Translations under genes and position numbers: made by a program
Assembly: GCF_015706575.1 (NCBI RefSeq)
Contig: NW_024037076.1
Span: forward strand, 7,908,777 to 7,972,776
DNA length: 64,000 nt
From: Patiria miniata
Taxonomy: Eukaryota; Echinodermata; Asteroidea; Valvatida; Asterinidae
Direction of reading: 5' to 3'
The notes under the pieces: model-generated
The model's database searches: none
What the model was told of the DNA's origin: nothing
Seen by the model: the letters and a program-made list of their open reading frames with translations, nothing else
In this document: in pieces, positions 51,921-64,000 of the stretch
How positions within the stretch are numbered: the stretch's first letter is position 1
How the letters are laid out: the number at the start of each line of letters is the position of its first letter

Positions 51921-52290
51921 GGCCTAAAAAAAAAAGTCTCCGGTTTCTGGTATGCGCGCGCATCGCCGTAGCCATGCGCATCGGCAAAATGAAAAAGTTT
52001 TTTTTTCAATGAAAGATGATGTATCAAAACCACCAAACTCACTGGTTTGACTGGAATCCTGCTGCTGCACAATTTTAACGTGTTTTTAGATTGGGTTATG
52101 GTCGAGAATAAGCTTTATGTGGCCTCTCTGGACTCCCATATATTTGCACTAAGTTTAGTCGGGCACCATTTGCAATCATCAGCCCACATTTGAAGCAAAA
52201 GAATCAGGTAAAAAAAAAAAAAGCCGCGTCGCCGCACCACTTTTTGGGCAAGCTCCATACCAGAAACCGGAGACTTTTTTTTGTGTGCCT
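51921..52290. mobile_element. MITE, AAGTCTCCGGTTTCTGGTATG family, copy 2 (inverted)
   Basis: Same element in opposite orientation, about 2.5 kb from copy 1. Termini are AAAAGTCTCCGGTTTCTGG and CCAGAAACCGGAGACTTTT. Copies 1 and 2 could pair in the pre-mRNA as a long duplex. Confidence 0.9.
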
Positions 52291-54769
52291 TATCTAATTT
52301 ATAAAATTTGTATTGAATGTTGTAATAACATGTACTGCTTTTAACAAATTATACGTGTGCATGTAGTTTCAACTACCAACAGAGAAGATGTCTGCAGGAA
52401 CTACATAGCATAGCCTAGCATATATATGTAAATATTTTGACGCAGTTTCGCTACAATGTAGGCCTACTTGTTTCCTGTGTTTCCTGGGCCAAAGATAGTA
52501 CATGTACCTTGCCAGTGCCTTCTGTGTGACTATTATCATTCCATCATTGACAACCGGTGGCGGGAACCATTGAATCTAAGCTTCCTTTCACACCCTTGCA
52601 ATCAATACTGTAATGAGCATCATTCTAATCCACTTTAGACTGGGCAGGGGGATAATCACAAAATGATTGGCCTTCTGTCACACCTTGAACATAAGCCTGC
52701 TAGTGTCGGGGAGACCTTGAAATATAATTTCCTGAGAAAATACAGCTTGATTATGAAATACAAGACAAAATGTCATTAAAAAAACCGCCAACAATTCATT
52801 GCAGTTGCACCGCTAGGTTGGGCGTGGTACTTGGTGCTTGTGAAAGTATACATTTCTTTAATGTCTTCACGACTTCAAGTAGCATGAATTAATTCATGAA
52901 TTAATAGGTGCTAAAATGGGTTCATTCATATTTAACTCGAAAGACTCTTTGTTTTGCAAGTGCTGACCTGCTTTTTTCAGTTGGAGTTGAGGAGTAGTGT
53001 TTTTTTTTCCTTTTCATAAATCATATTGAATATGGGTGTAGATAATCATAAAGTATTGAAGTTGTGTTGTTTATCACAGATTTTTAGGGACCATTTCAGT
53101 AATGGGCATACTATATAACCCGAAAAAGTTACTCGTAAAAATCATCATTTTCCATGGTTGTTTTATTGGGGACACTGTTGGCAAGATGCGTCCCACAAAT
53201 GTTGAGATGTATATATACGCGGGACTGGTGACATTTCTGAACAAGGTTTTGTACTCAGCAACTTTTTATTTCTGAGCCGAATATGTCCCGAATGCGCATC
53301 ATTTCAAATGTTCGCTAGTGTGGGGAGGGGGGGGGGGGGATTGGATGTGGGTCCGTCTGGTCATGTGTTGCTTGTGAATTCAAATGCACATTGTAATTTA
53401 GAAACGACCTTGCACTTGAAATAAGCCATGTGTAAAGTCTTGAATTTGTGTCGCAGAAATATTTCAGTGATTGATTAGGGAGTCACAAAGATCACCGGGG
53501 AAGAATCTGCTCAGAATTCTCCAGGACCAGTTTGGGATTCGAGTGAGTTTTGAGTCGTCCAGCTTTTCTCTGTCAGTTGTGGAATGCCGTCACTGTTGAC
53601 TCTGAAAACAACCGTCATAAATTATTCCGGGGGAATATTTGTGTGTTGGAAGCGCGCTAGCGTCAACAGATGTGACAGCATCATCAGAAATGCGCATTAC
53701 GAGTTTCTGCTAGTGATCACTTGTGCTTAGCTCTGTAGTTGACATTTCATTCAAGGTGCATTCACATAGTGTGTTTATGCGCTTGCCTCATGAACTTCAT
53801 AAAACAGCAGGCCTGGCGGTCACCAAAGGTTGACTGTGGAATTCATCAGAGCATGGGAATCCTCGAGGACGACATGCCCAGTGTGAATCGGCATCAATTG
53901 ATTACTTGCTTTGCTGCCTGCGTGATGTCAGTTTCTTGCCCATCGGTACTCACTGGTTTTTGCAGATGATGTTGTTTGGGTCTGGCCTGGTCTGTTAGCT
54001 ATTAAAGTATCATTGGCACTCTGCTCTGCTAACAAGGGTAGTCCTAGAATTGTCCAACTCCAAGCAGTTTAACAGTTGCTTGATAGGTGTATCTTATTAA
54101 CAAGTACACAATCTGATGATCGTTTAAAGTTTAATTGATCTGTTGTCGTTACTGGATGGAATAAGCCAGTTCGGAATTTCAAATGCGCATGCACACATTG
54201 ATATGGGTCACGGGTCATTCAAGATAATCAAACGCTCATCGAAGGCACATGAACCGCATGGAGATGGTTGCACGACGCTTGCGTGTTAATGGTCGCATGA
54301 TGCTTGCGTGTTAATTACAAGCAGAATGGGGGTTCACATTAACATCGCGTAACATCGAGTAACATCGATTTTACACCGGATGACCTTTGATGTGGACTAC
54401 ATATACGGTACTTCATCAAGATACCGAACTGGATTTATTAAAACAATTTGAAATTGACAACAACTTGGTAACTCGGCTCACAATATGCAAAAAATTAAGG
54501 TGAAACAAAAGTCAAACCTGTCACTCAGCCACAAACATTGGCAGTGAACACCATTTCCTTCTTTGCTGTTGTTTTATAGGCCTATCTGTTGGTTATGTGT
54601 TTTTCATAATGCCATCTTGTTTGGGTTTCCGGTTTTTAATTGGAGACCAAGTTCAAGTTTTACTACATAAAGTTTGCCCGTACAGTACCTGCATGTGTTA
54701 TGTATACATCCATTTGATAACAGTTTTTGTCAAAAGATTTGAAGTCCGTGCTCAAGACATACATGTGTA

Positions 54770-55032
54770 TGTGATGCAATCAAGCTACATGAGTCGTTTG
54801 TCGACCCTGGTCAAAGTTTCTTATTACAGGTTTGAAAAGAGCACAATCTCAGCATTACTGCTGTGAAAACCGCATGCTGATACCATCTTTAGTTCAAAAA
54901 TTATGGAAGTCGGAACACCAAGAGATGTGATGAAGTGATGTGATGAAAGTGGCCCTAATTTGGCCTGTATAGATCTCCAAGTGAAAGTTGCCGACAAACG
55001 ACTCATGTACCGGGTAGCTTGATCGCATCACA
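54770..55032. mobile_element. MITE, TGTGATGCGATCAA family, copy 2
   Basis: Ends TGTGATGCAATCAAGCTACA and GTAGCTTGATCGCATCACA. The interior is the reverse complement of 23498-23737, including AAAAATTATGGAAGTCGGAA and CACCAAGAGATGTGATGAAG. Confidence 0.85.
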
Positions 55033-56995
55033 TATCTGTCCATGATTTTTAGTTGTATAATATTTTAATCACTCTTTGTTACTTTTGTTTTGTGTCCAGT
55101 GCTTTGGGACGCCAATATGAAGTGCTATGAAACCTGTTTAAATTATAGCCAGTCAATATAAAATAAACATACAGATGTATACATGTACATGCAGTGATGC
55201 ACACCTTTACTTGCCTACAAGCAATGTACAATGTAGTATGAATGGCAAATGCACAATGCAGTAGGCTTATTACTTGACACAGTAACTCGAAAAGCTCAAA
55301 TGAATTGACTTCATTGTACCTGTCACACTATTATGTGGTCATTAAACCCAGGTGATAATTGATTGCGTACCCAGTAATTAGTTCCTAACAGAGTGGATGG
55401 CTGCTGCCATGTTTACAGGTATCAGTTCACACTGGTATGCTAATTTAATCAACCCATGATAAACGAGGACAGGTTTCAGGCAAATGTAAACTACTGGTAC
55501 TATGAATGACAACATCGTTGAAACTACGGTGTACATTAAAATACAAACAGTATGCTGTCTAGATCAGGGTACGTGTACACTTTTCAAACGTGCAAGTTAC
55601 TTTTGTTTATAAATAAACTACCAAGTATTTAACCAAAGTTTTGGTTTACTGAGAAACCAACAATATGTAATGGTGAAACCCCATGGAAATGAAACCATGC
55701 AAGCATACACACATATGTACGTGTACATGTACATTACTTGGACAGAGAACGGGTCATCCTTGATAAATTTGCATTCATAATATTGAGTACATTTCACGCT
55801 GAACGTAATTTATATACAAATTTTATCTTCATGTGTAAATTGTAATACTATGTATATTTTACAATGACAGATGATTTAAGGCCATTTATCAAACCTTCAG
55901 AGAATAATATGCATCATACATTTGCATTTTCAGAATGCCAGAGTTGATATTGAGTAGCACAACGTCTAGTCAGCAATTCTTGGTAAAATTGCATTAGTAG
56001 GCGACAGCCTCCGTGAAGCCACTATCCTCACATTAACAAGACACAAGCTGGGAATTTTTTAACCCATCTTCTTCTAATCCCATTGAGATGTCCAATCTCA
56101 TTTGCGAGTGCACCTCTTCTGGTGTCTGTGACTGTGTCTCGTCATTTGATCCATTTTTCCCCCCTTTCTTTTATAGGATTCCATATGGATCTATTTCGGT
56201 AAGAAATCTACTTAATCCCGTTTGGGACTGATGGTGATATCCCATAATCGTCAAAGTGGTCACATGCTTGCCCTCCCATTACACAATATTCCGCACCATT
56301 TCCCGGTTATTTCGCTGAGATTCTCGCAACATTGAGTCATGTTTCGTAATGTGATTCCCGGCGGCAGAGTTTTGCCGAGTGAAGCAGCAGCTGCAGACTC
56401 AAAAGTGTGTTTGTAATGTTCTGGCAATGTCATCAACTTGCTCACCAGGTACCGGTGTAACACCACATTACACTAGGTGGCGCTGTTCAAGATAAAAATG
56501 TACAGTATCTTATGTATACTCACGCTTACTTCAATATGGCACATTTTAAGCTTTTGTACTTTATTCCTCCATTTTTCAGTGTTATTGAATACATACTTAA
56601 ATATTGATGTACATTTTGGTTGCTGGGAAGTTCGAAAATACCTTCGACATCCGCAAAAGTGGAAGGATGATTAAATAGCCCCCCCCCCCCAGTCAAAAGT
56701 GGGGAGGGGGGACTAGAAACCAGTCCACATAATGGCCAACCCCCTCCCCGGAAGATAAGACTGGTACCAAATACCCTGTGAAATTATTCCCCCTGAAGAG
56801 AAATAATCTCATTTGCAAGAAAAAAAATTGCTGAAGGTGGTTTAAGAAAGTGTTTTAACAACAGAATCCGGTTACGAAACCCCACACATTGTGCATACGT
56901 TTCCTCTTATTTCTCATTTTAACAAGAAAGTTGTTATGCACCCTTCTGAAGCTTTTGAGCATTGTGTTGCTTCAAATGAAAATAGTGTACCTTAA

Positions 56996-57433
56996 TTAAC
57001 CCTAACCCACCTCACTCCTCCAAAATCCTCCTGGCGGTTTTGGAGGATTCTAGAGGATTGAGGATGAATAGTGATTGAATCAAATGAGGATTCTGGAGGA
57101 TTGAGGATGAATGGTGATTGAAGCACATGAGGATTTTGGAGGATTGAGGATGAATGGTGATTGAAGCACAAGAGGATTTTGGAGGATTGAGGATGAATGC
57201 ATTTTGAGGCAGGACTGTCTGATGATTTTGAAGGATTTGGCGTTGGTTATCCTTCATTTAAACACGAGTGCAAAGTTTTGGGATGAGGAGGATTTTGGAG
57301 GATTGAGGATGAATGCATTTTGAGGCAGGACTGTCTGACAATTTTGAAAAATTTAGGCGGAGTTGCAAAATTTTGGAGGATTTTGGAGGATAGAGGATGG
57401 TTGTAAGCAACAAGGGCCTAGGGGGTTAGTTAA
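56996..57433. mobile_element. TTAA-flanked MITE (CCCTAAC/GTTAG family) with internal tandem repeat
   Basis: TTAA at 56996-56999 then CCCTAACCCACCTCACTCC; the right end is GGGGGTTAG then TTAA at 57430-57433. Most of the interior is a tandem repeat of about 42 bp (GAGGATTTTGGAGGATTGAG then GATGAATGGTGATTGAAGCA). A 90-bp segment containing TGAGGCAGGACTGTCTGA occurs twice. Confidence 0.78.
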
Positions 57434-58480
57434 GGACTCCATAATGTGCCATGTTTTATCCCTCATTTGCCACCACCTTCACTCGCGCTTACATTTCCCC
57501 CCAGCCTGTTGTACATGTAGGAAGACCGCATTTACAATAATATGTTAATGATGAGTCACAGATAAACACCTCCAGCATTAGACTGATAACCCCAATCCTA
57601 AATGCAAAGAGAACGGAACAGATATAATGTTACATTGGATACATGATTCATAGGGTTCATTGTTTTGAATGGGATTTGCACATGGCAATTGGTGTCAACC
57701 ACAACATGGGAGAAACATGTGGATGTAGCTATGTGTTTGCCAAGTGGTTGTCGAATTAAGACATCACTAGTTTTTTGGGGAAGGTAAAGAGTGGTTGCAG
57801 TGAATATGGCACTGTGGGTTATTCGATACACGTGTATATTTGACAAGTTAACAACTAACAAGTCAGTTTTTGGATTGAAATTAAGAAATTGTTGCTTTTA
57901 GAACAACTTTGGACAATTATAAGATGGAATTTTGCGTCGGGGTGATATAAATCAAATTAGGTTTTGCCCTTCACCAACGTTTTTAAACACTGTATACTCA
58001 GTGTGTTACATGTACCTCCCGAGTGAAAGTTGGAAAAAAAACCGAAAAAAAACTTTGGACAACTTTGCACAGAATGTATGTTTATGGTTTACATACATTC
58101 AGACACCTTCAGTACAAGGTTGACTGGTATTAATGACAGTTGCCTGTAGCTTCTTACATAATATTAATTGGTTTGTGTTTGTGACAATGTTCATTTATCT
58201 TCACTTTTGTTGTAACAGATTTGAACTGTAGTATTTTTGACAAATGGCAATTGTGAAACATGGTGTGACCAGTCCAAGTTACTGAATTTGACTGATTATT
58301 CAGATAACTCATGTTGAATCACGCACACAAATCTGACTAGTCCACCCTCAAGTACCGGTAGGCATGTTGGGGGAAAAAAAATACTCGCATTGAATGAAAC
58401 ATTAATCAGGGACACAGTGCATGGAATGCAAACAGATCTACACGTGTAGCTAGGAGGGGTTGAAATTTAATATTCTGACC

Positions 58481-58503
58481 AAAAAAAAAAAAAAAAAAAA
58501 AAA
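58481..58503. repeat. Poly(A) tract
   Basis: A 23-base A run in intronic sequence. It could be the tail of a retroposed copy, but no recognisable body precedes it. Confidence 0.7.
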
Positions 58504-59339
58504 TTGGCAAATGAATACCAACAGGGAGAGATTTCATTTAATTGTAATCAATATCTAGGTTGTGCATATATGTACATGAACGTTTGGGAATGCGGCCCTG
58601 TTTAGCTTGGAGCTGTTTATGTACCACGCGCACCCCACATGCCGCCCCCCCCCCCCCCACCATTCATATAACCAAATATCCTCAGGTCTCGCAATTGTAC
58701 GGTCATCTAGACCGCGGACCCACCGGTACTTCTAGACTGATTGCATCGACGTTCATGCTGCCGTGAATTCAGGAACTTGATTGCCAGAATTCGATCTGGA
58801 AAATGCTAATGGGTCAGACAAATTGGTTAAGTAAATGTTCTTGTCAAAACAAGTGCATTGTTGTTCTTGTGCAAGTGTAGGCCGGCAAATCCGGATAATG
58901 TTGTTTTGATAATGTGCAGCACGTGCACATTTGCCAACGTGGTGTCTGTAAACCTTGGCTCATCGACTCAATCATGTGCAGTAAAACAAGGAATAGATGC
59001 TGCTTGATGCCACTTAAGTGAATTTTAATTCCTTATACAAGGCTAAAAAAACAAGGGTACCGACACATTTATCGTACTTATTTCAGTAGTAAATGTTAGG
59101 ACGTAAAGGAAAAATGAATACTTAGGCCTATGATGCTGTTTGATTTCATTAGGAATACTTACAAATAGTAGATTTATTTTGTTTCAAAAGGCTTTTAATA
59201 ATGGCCCTTCAACTAATTGTTTTGGGGTTTCAAATGTACATGTACATGTACATTATATGCCAACCCTTCTGACAAGCTTTGATCACATAGGATTAACTTC
59301 TGGTCTAAAAAAATCAAGTCCGTTTTGGATTATGTATGC

Positions 59340-60331
59340 TTAAAGCCGTGTCCGCACTGGACTTTTTTTTTGGAAGGTTTTACCGAGACGATGGTAAAAT
59401 GAGAAATGGTAAAATGTGACCACTGTCCGCACTTGGACTTTCGACACGGGAAAATTTACCCAGACCGCGTGGGAGAAGTAACCGAGCTGTCACAGTGTCA
59501 GTATAATGACTCACCGTACACAGAAAAAAAATTGCCGATCACATTTTCAGCCGCCGATACGCACAATAATATTACACACGCCATTTGCATGCACAACATA
59601 ATCGTTTACACGATATAATTTCATCTTGACACGCTAAATCTTGACGAAAAGGCCTATAATTCTGACGCATTTGTGATGCACGTCGTCGAAGCCATGCCGC
59701 TGTACGATGTTCCGTGCGGCAGCAGTGCCATCAGTATTCGTTGGTTCCCATCGCATGCTTACAGAATCGAAGCTATGATGTGGGCCAGGAACCAGTGACT
59801 ACGGCCTACGTACGGTACCGGACCATGATGTTCCGTGCATCGTATCAGGACGAATTTGGATCGTAGAAAATAACATACATCGGTAGAGAGAGAGATAGTT
59901 TCCGCAAATTAATTCTCAGAACATGATCTCTCTTCTCTGTGTATGTATTTGTCCGTTGAAATATATATTTTAACGAGATTTTACCGCTCGGACTTGATGA
60001 TACACCGCAGCGTGTTTCTACAAAATGTTCCGCCACTGCACGTGTAGGTTCGTGCGGTCTCTGTCTGATGTACGCTTTCCTGAGCCGCTTTTACCGACTC
60101 GCACTGTCCGCACTGGACTTATCGTCTCGGGAAAAGTGACATGGTCAGTTTTCCTGGGCGCGTGGGAAGTTTTCCTGGGCAGCAGTTGGCCAGTAAAAGT
60201 AACCGCTGGACTCAGGAAAAGTAACCGAGAGGAAAACGTCCTAGGCTGTCCGCACTGGACTTAAAATGGGAAAAGTACCCATAGTCTCGGTTAGTTTGAC
60301 CAAAAAAAGTCCAGTGCGGACAGGGCTTTAG
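59340..60331. mobile_element. Inverted-repeat element with internal copies of its terminal motif
   Basis: Termini CCGTGTCCGCACTGGACTTT and AAAGTCCAGTGCGGACAGGG are inverted repeats, bounded by TTAAAG and CTTTAG. The motif CTGTCCGCACTGGACTT recurs internally in direct orientation near 59430 (one base inserted), 60103 and 60247. Segments such as GGAAAAGTAACCGAG and TTTTCCTGGGC recur too. No coding sequence recognised. Confidence 0.78.
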
Positions 60332-60939
60332 ACCATGACTGATCAGATTAATTCTAAATGTGGACCTTATCTTCATCTCACAATTTTGTGATCCAAACTC
60401 AATTAAGAAGTTAATAGAACTTTGTCATTCCTATGCCAACAGCAGACAGGACAAGGAACAAGGGAGGGGCGGGGACAGTGGAGGAGGGGGGGGGGTTTGA
60501 GGAATGGGATGATGTGCATGTATGCACCTTCCTCATCAAACATTTTGAATTCTAAAGTAGGCCTACAGTGAAATCTTGATAAGTCAATCTCTGATAACTC
60601 AAAACAACTGTTAGGCCAAGTAAAACAAAGAATCCATTCCTTCAGTAGTATAACAATGATATACAACCCTGCTTAACTCAAAACTCTGCCCAAGTCAAAT
60701 TTTGAACCTGTTTTGTACATTCCCCTTTACGCACTGCGTATTCTCTCAGAGATGACCCTTACCAGTACTTAACGTCTATGACGACACGATCCATTTAAAG
60801 ACAATTTTTACAAGATTCCCCTCAACTTCCTCAGTCCACCTTTAACTGGGATCCTTACATCCTCTCTGCACCGTACATCCTCGGAGCCGGTGACTCACAT
60901 GTCTTAAAAGAGGATTCAATTAAGCGTTAACAGCTCGGG

Positions 60940-63450
60940 TTCTGGGTTTAGATCCTGCGTGAAGCCGCGCCGTGTTGACAGACCAAGGGGTCTGTATTAT
61001 AACCCACTTCGTTTGGACGTCACTTCCGCGTACGACGGGGAAGCGTACGGAGGTACGCTCAGTTGTCTTGAGTTGTCTTCGATTGACCGGTTTGGCAGCA
61101 GGTGGGGTGCTTTTGGTCCATTTTCATTTTTCGCATCATTGGCTGTTTCGGCACTTTTGCCGAAACAGCCTTTGTTTTCGTTAAGATTTTTATTTTTTTC
61201 TTTTTTTTTTTTTTTCTTTTTCAGTCATTTTGCCCATAGCATTTGTACACGTTTTTTTGTCACCGGCACTTTGGGCACTAAAATCAATCCAATTGACTTT
61301 ATACTTGGCACACACTTAGACCAGCATCTGAAGTTGTGTGCCGAACATTGACGTCATCGTGACGTCATCGACTAATTTATTATAGAATTTTGAATATTTA
61401 ATTTTTCCCATAGACTTTGTACACAGAAATCGAAAAAAATTGTCGATTTTCAAAGGGCATTTTTCACTCTTTGCCAGTAATTCATTTGCACCAATCTTTG
61501 TCCAAGCAAAGACCCTAATTCAAACAACATTGTGTAATGATGACGTCATGATGACATCATCCGGTGTGTATTTATAGGCAATTAAATTGTGACACTTTTA
61601 ATATTTAAAAATGCATAAGAAATCAACCGTACGCGTCCGCAGCATTCTGTTACCGGCAAGTGGTAGAGTAGGTTGAGGTCTTTATTTCATTCAGTGTGCG
61701 TGAAATCACGTGACCCTTGCTTCCGGTCGAAAAAGGCCAAAACCGGAAGTGGCTTATTATTTAAAAGTGGTAATAGATATGAACTTGCTTTTAACGGTGT
61801 TAGTCTCTTGGCTAAAAGTATTCTTCAAATCATCTACCAATGACGTCATGCAATCTTCGAGCGCCCTCTAGCGACAGGTTGAAAATTTGCAAAAACGTAT
61901 TTTGAATAGATGTCTGTGGCGAAGTTTGTCGGAATCACCTAAATATTGGTGTATATGATGACCTTGACCCACTTAAGACGTGTGCGAAGTTTTAGGCGAA
62001 TGACGTCATCAGACCGGAAGTTATTATAAAAAGACCCTTTTTCATTTGAAAATTCCTGAAAAATCAACCATGGCAGTTTTTATGTTAGTTTTTACTTTAA
62101 TTGTCGATTTAAGGGTAGGTCTAACACATTTCAAAGCTTCAAGGCAATAAGCGAACTCAGACATGCCCTGCGCACACTTAAAACTTCAGGTTGACAATAC
62201 ATCTGCTCTAAAACATGCACAGAACGTCTATATGTACATACACGTACGTTACGCACATACTGTACATGTACATCGTACATGTAATGTCAGTCAGCCTGCA
62301 CAGCACGTGTTGCCGAGGTCAAATCCTGTCCACATCATATCACAGTGACCGTTTTAGCCGATTTTCGGCTAACTTTGACAGATTTTATGTTCGTGCATGC
62401 GCATAGTCAGGGACGTATAATAAAAAATCATAATGCCGAAAAGCCCTATGTTACGTAATTAAAGGTGCAGTTTTTCTGTAGTGGGATTTTCCACAAGTCT
62501 TTTCCTATACAACACTGATATCTTACTGAGTAGTTCTGAACTTCAGCCGAGAATTACTATGAGAAGGAAAGAGAAATCGTTTTTTTTTCGCGCTGTCATT
62601 CGATTGAACATATTCCTAAGGGTCAGAATATCAAGTAATATTTCATAAAAATGTTTCAGTTCAAAGGCAAATTACAAATTTAAAGGTGCAATTTTGTCTG
62701 CAGTGGGATTTTGTTTTTAGCCCGTTAACTTTGTACACGTGTTAGCCCATTGACTTAGTACACGTTTTCAAGCCACCATTTCTATAACTTGGCGATCTAG
62801 AATCGTCATCAGTGTTACAGCCAAGGAAGACCCTGATACAAAAATTATGCCAAGAATATGACGTCATGATGACGTCATCACCTAATTTTTTTTATTGATT
62901 TTTGAAAATGTACGTGCATATTATGAAGTCCTATATCTACAGAACTGTAAGTCTGATTGGGTTGAAACTTGGTATGTGGCTAGACCGGGATGTGTTATAG
63001 GTAGAAAAAAATTAGGTGGTCGAGACCTGAACATGATCTTTGCGGGAATTGATAGAATTAGCGAGGGTCTTTATTTTTTAAATATGTGCAAATAAATCAC
63101 GTGACCCTTTCTTCTGGTTGAAACCGGAAGTGCTTTGTAATTTAAAATTGGTGAAAGACGCGAACTTGCTTTCAACGATGTTTGCTCTGGCTAAGTTGTT
63201 CTTTACCATAATATTATAGTAATAGATGAAACTTTATGTGACGTCATCATGACGTCATCACGTGACATGTGACGTCATAATTCAAAGCCGTATGCGAATG
63301 GAATCACATATTACATTTATATGCCACCATTTATTATAAACAGAACTACACATCCTTCGTTGATGGAACACATGTCACATGTCACAAAAAGCTACCGAAA
63401 CAGCCCTATGTTTGTCCACAAACATATGTCTAGTTTGGAATATGTTATCA
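60940..63450. repeat. Diverged repeat region rich in TGACGTCA palindromes
   Basis: Two diverged direct copies are visible, at about 61349-61830 and 62859-63215. Both contain paired TGACGTCA sites, then TCACGTGACCC, AACCGGAAGTG and GAACTTGCTTT(T/C)AACG in the same order. The left edge includes a perfect hairpin, GGCTGTTTCGGC..GCCGAAACAGCC (61140-61169), and the right edge has ACCGAAACAGCC (63394). It is probably a decayed large mobile element; its class is unknown to me. Confidence 0.6.
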
Positions 63451-63685
63451 TAACCTAGATTGAGCTATGGGCGGAGTCCACACATATCAATCATGTTGAT
63501 GTGTAGAGTTTTCATGACATTTTCCATGACGGTTAAAACTGATACCTGGGCACACCTGGGAGCTCTTTTTTGAGTGGGTGGGGAGGTACATACATGTACG
63601 TGTACATGTACATTAAATGAGAACTTGTTGGGTGATCATCTCTGTATGCTTCCTTATGTGAATGCAAATAATGAAGAATTATTTA

Positions 63686-63894
63686 TTTACCCTAACCCCT
63701 TCAGTGTACTAGGAACCTTCCTCACTCTTGCAAAATCCAACACCATGTGGAAAACTCTACACACAAACTGTTGGACTCTGATTATGGTGGTCTGCCTAAA
63801 CCCATGTAATCAGTTTACTAGTGCAGTACTCCCTGCAGCAGAATCAAACCAAAAATGCAGTTTGATTTTGAAGGGTCGGGGTGATTAGGGTTAA
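63686..63894. mobile_element. TTAA-flanked MITE (CCCTAAC/GTTAGGG family), right-most copy
   Basis: The left end is TTTACCCTAACCCCTTCAG (TTAA mutated to TTTA) and the right end is GGTGATTAGGG then TTAA at 63891-63894. It is about 209 bp. The interior shows CAAAATCCAACACC with a matching GATTTTGAAGGGTCGGGG on the right. Confidence 0.6.
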
Positions 63895-64000
63895 ACAAAA
63901 AAGCAGAAAACAAGTCATTTTCACCCAAAAAAGGGGTACACATTTCTATGTTTGGGGAGTTTTAAGCGTTCCAAATGTTGTTACCCGGTACATGTAAATA

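Larger units (their letters stand above)
36285..64000 (+). other. AGAP intron 1 (runs off the right edge)
   Basis: No exon of a recognisable protein was found on either strand. The intron is a mosaic of AT-rich sequence and small non-autonomous elements, listed separately. Stretches where I see nothing specific are about 39000-39970, 42190-43890, 46200-47640, 52300-54760 and 55040-56990. Open frames of 60-140 codons are common here and look like chance or repeat-driven. The strand is that of AGAP. Confidence 0.7.

Noticed and set aside
56996..57433. Interstitial telomere repeat or CRISPR-like array
   Set aside because: Only single CCCTAA/TTAGGG units occur at the ends, and the internal repeat lacks uniform repeat-spacer structure. 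It is a TTAA-flanked element with an internal tandem repeat in a eukaryotic genome.

Overview
The window is a gene-bearing stretch of a metazoan nuclear genome. Spliced genes have GT-AG introns full of short non-autonomous transposons, G/C homopolymer runs and TACATG / TAGGCCTA microsatellite-like words. The gene set and repeat style suggest an invertebrate deuterostome, most likely an echinoderm; that placement is inference, because no marker gene settles it.

Five protein-coding genes are supported by conserved residues and by exon phases that add up. (1) RPL23, plus strand, 5162-10762: complete, 5 coding exons, 140 aa. (2) An NCBP2AS2 homologue, minus strand, 14276-12793: complete, 4 coding exons, 104 aa. 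(3) SELENOO (selenoprotein O, mitochondrial AMPylase), plus strand, 17482-29686: complete, 12 exons, 682 aa, with an in-frame UGA (29675-29677) as selenocysteine three codons from the end. (4) ABRACL / Costars, minus strand, 34314-33705: complete, 2 coding exons, 83 aa, with a non-coding first exon near 35734. (5) First coding exon of an AGAP-type Arf-GAP (AGAP1/3-like), plus strand, 36119-36284; the rest of the gene lies beyond the window, so 36285-64000 reads as its first intron. ABRACL and AGAP are head-to-head across about 385 bp. SELENOO and ABRACL are tail-to-tail.

The best find is a textbook type II SECIS element at 31718-31806, about 2.06 kb downstream of the SELENOO UGA. Between the UGA and the SECIS lie a TTAA-flanked MITE, a tRNA-derived SINE, a mariner-type MITE and a 21-copy 18-bp tandem repeat. 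If the 3' UTR is unspliced, all of these are transcribed inside it. The usual CxxU redox motif of the SELENOO tail reads RxxU here.

The rest is repeat structure. There is a ~69-bp satellite (1-1095), hAT-like MITEs with exact 8-bp target duplications (2605-3031, 28006-28439), and a 1.1-kb foldback element with a 9-bp duplication (15202-16311). Three TTAA-flanked MITE families have 3-5 copies each. Other families pair copies in opposite orientation across introns. An unusual tRNA-headed inverted-terminal-repeat family lies just upstream of both NCBP2AS2 and ABRACL. A segment at 61.3-63.3 kb carries ten perfect TGACGTCA palindromes, six of them in 11-bp-spaced pairs. I recognised no transposase or reverse transcriptase coding sequence, so these elements look non-autonomous.
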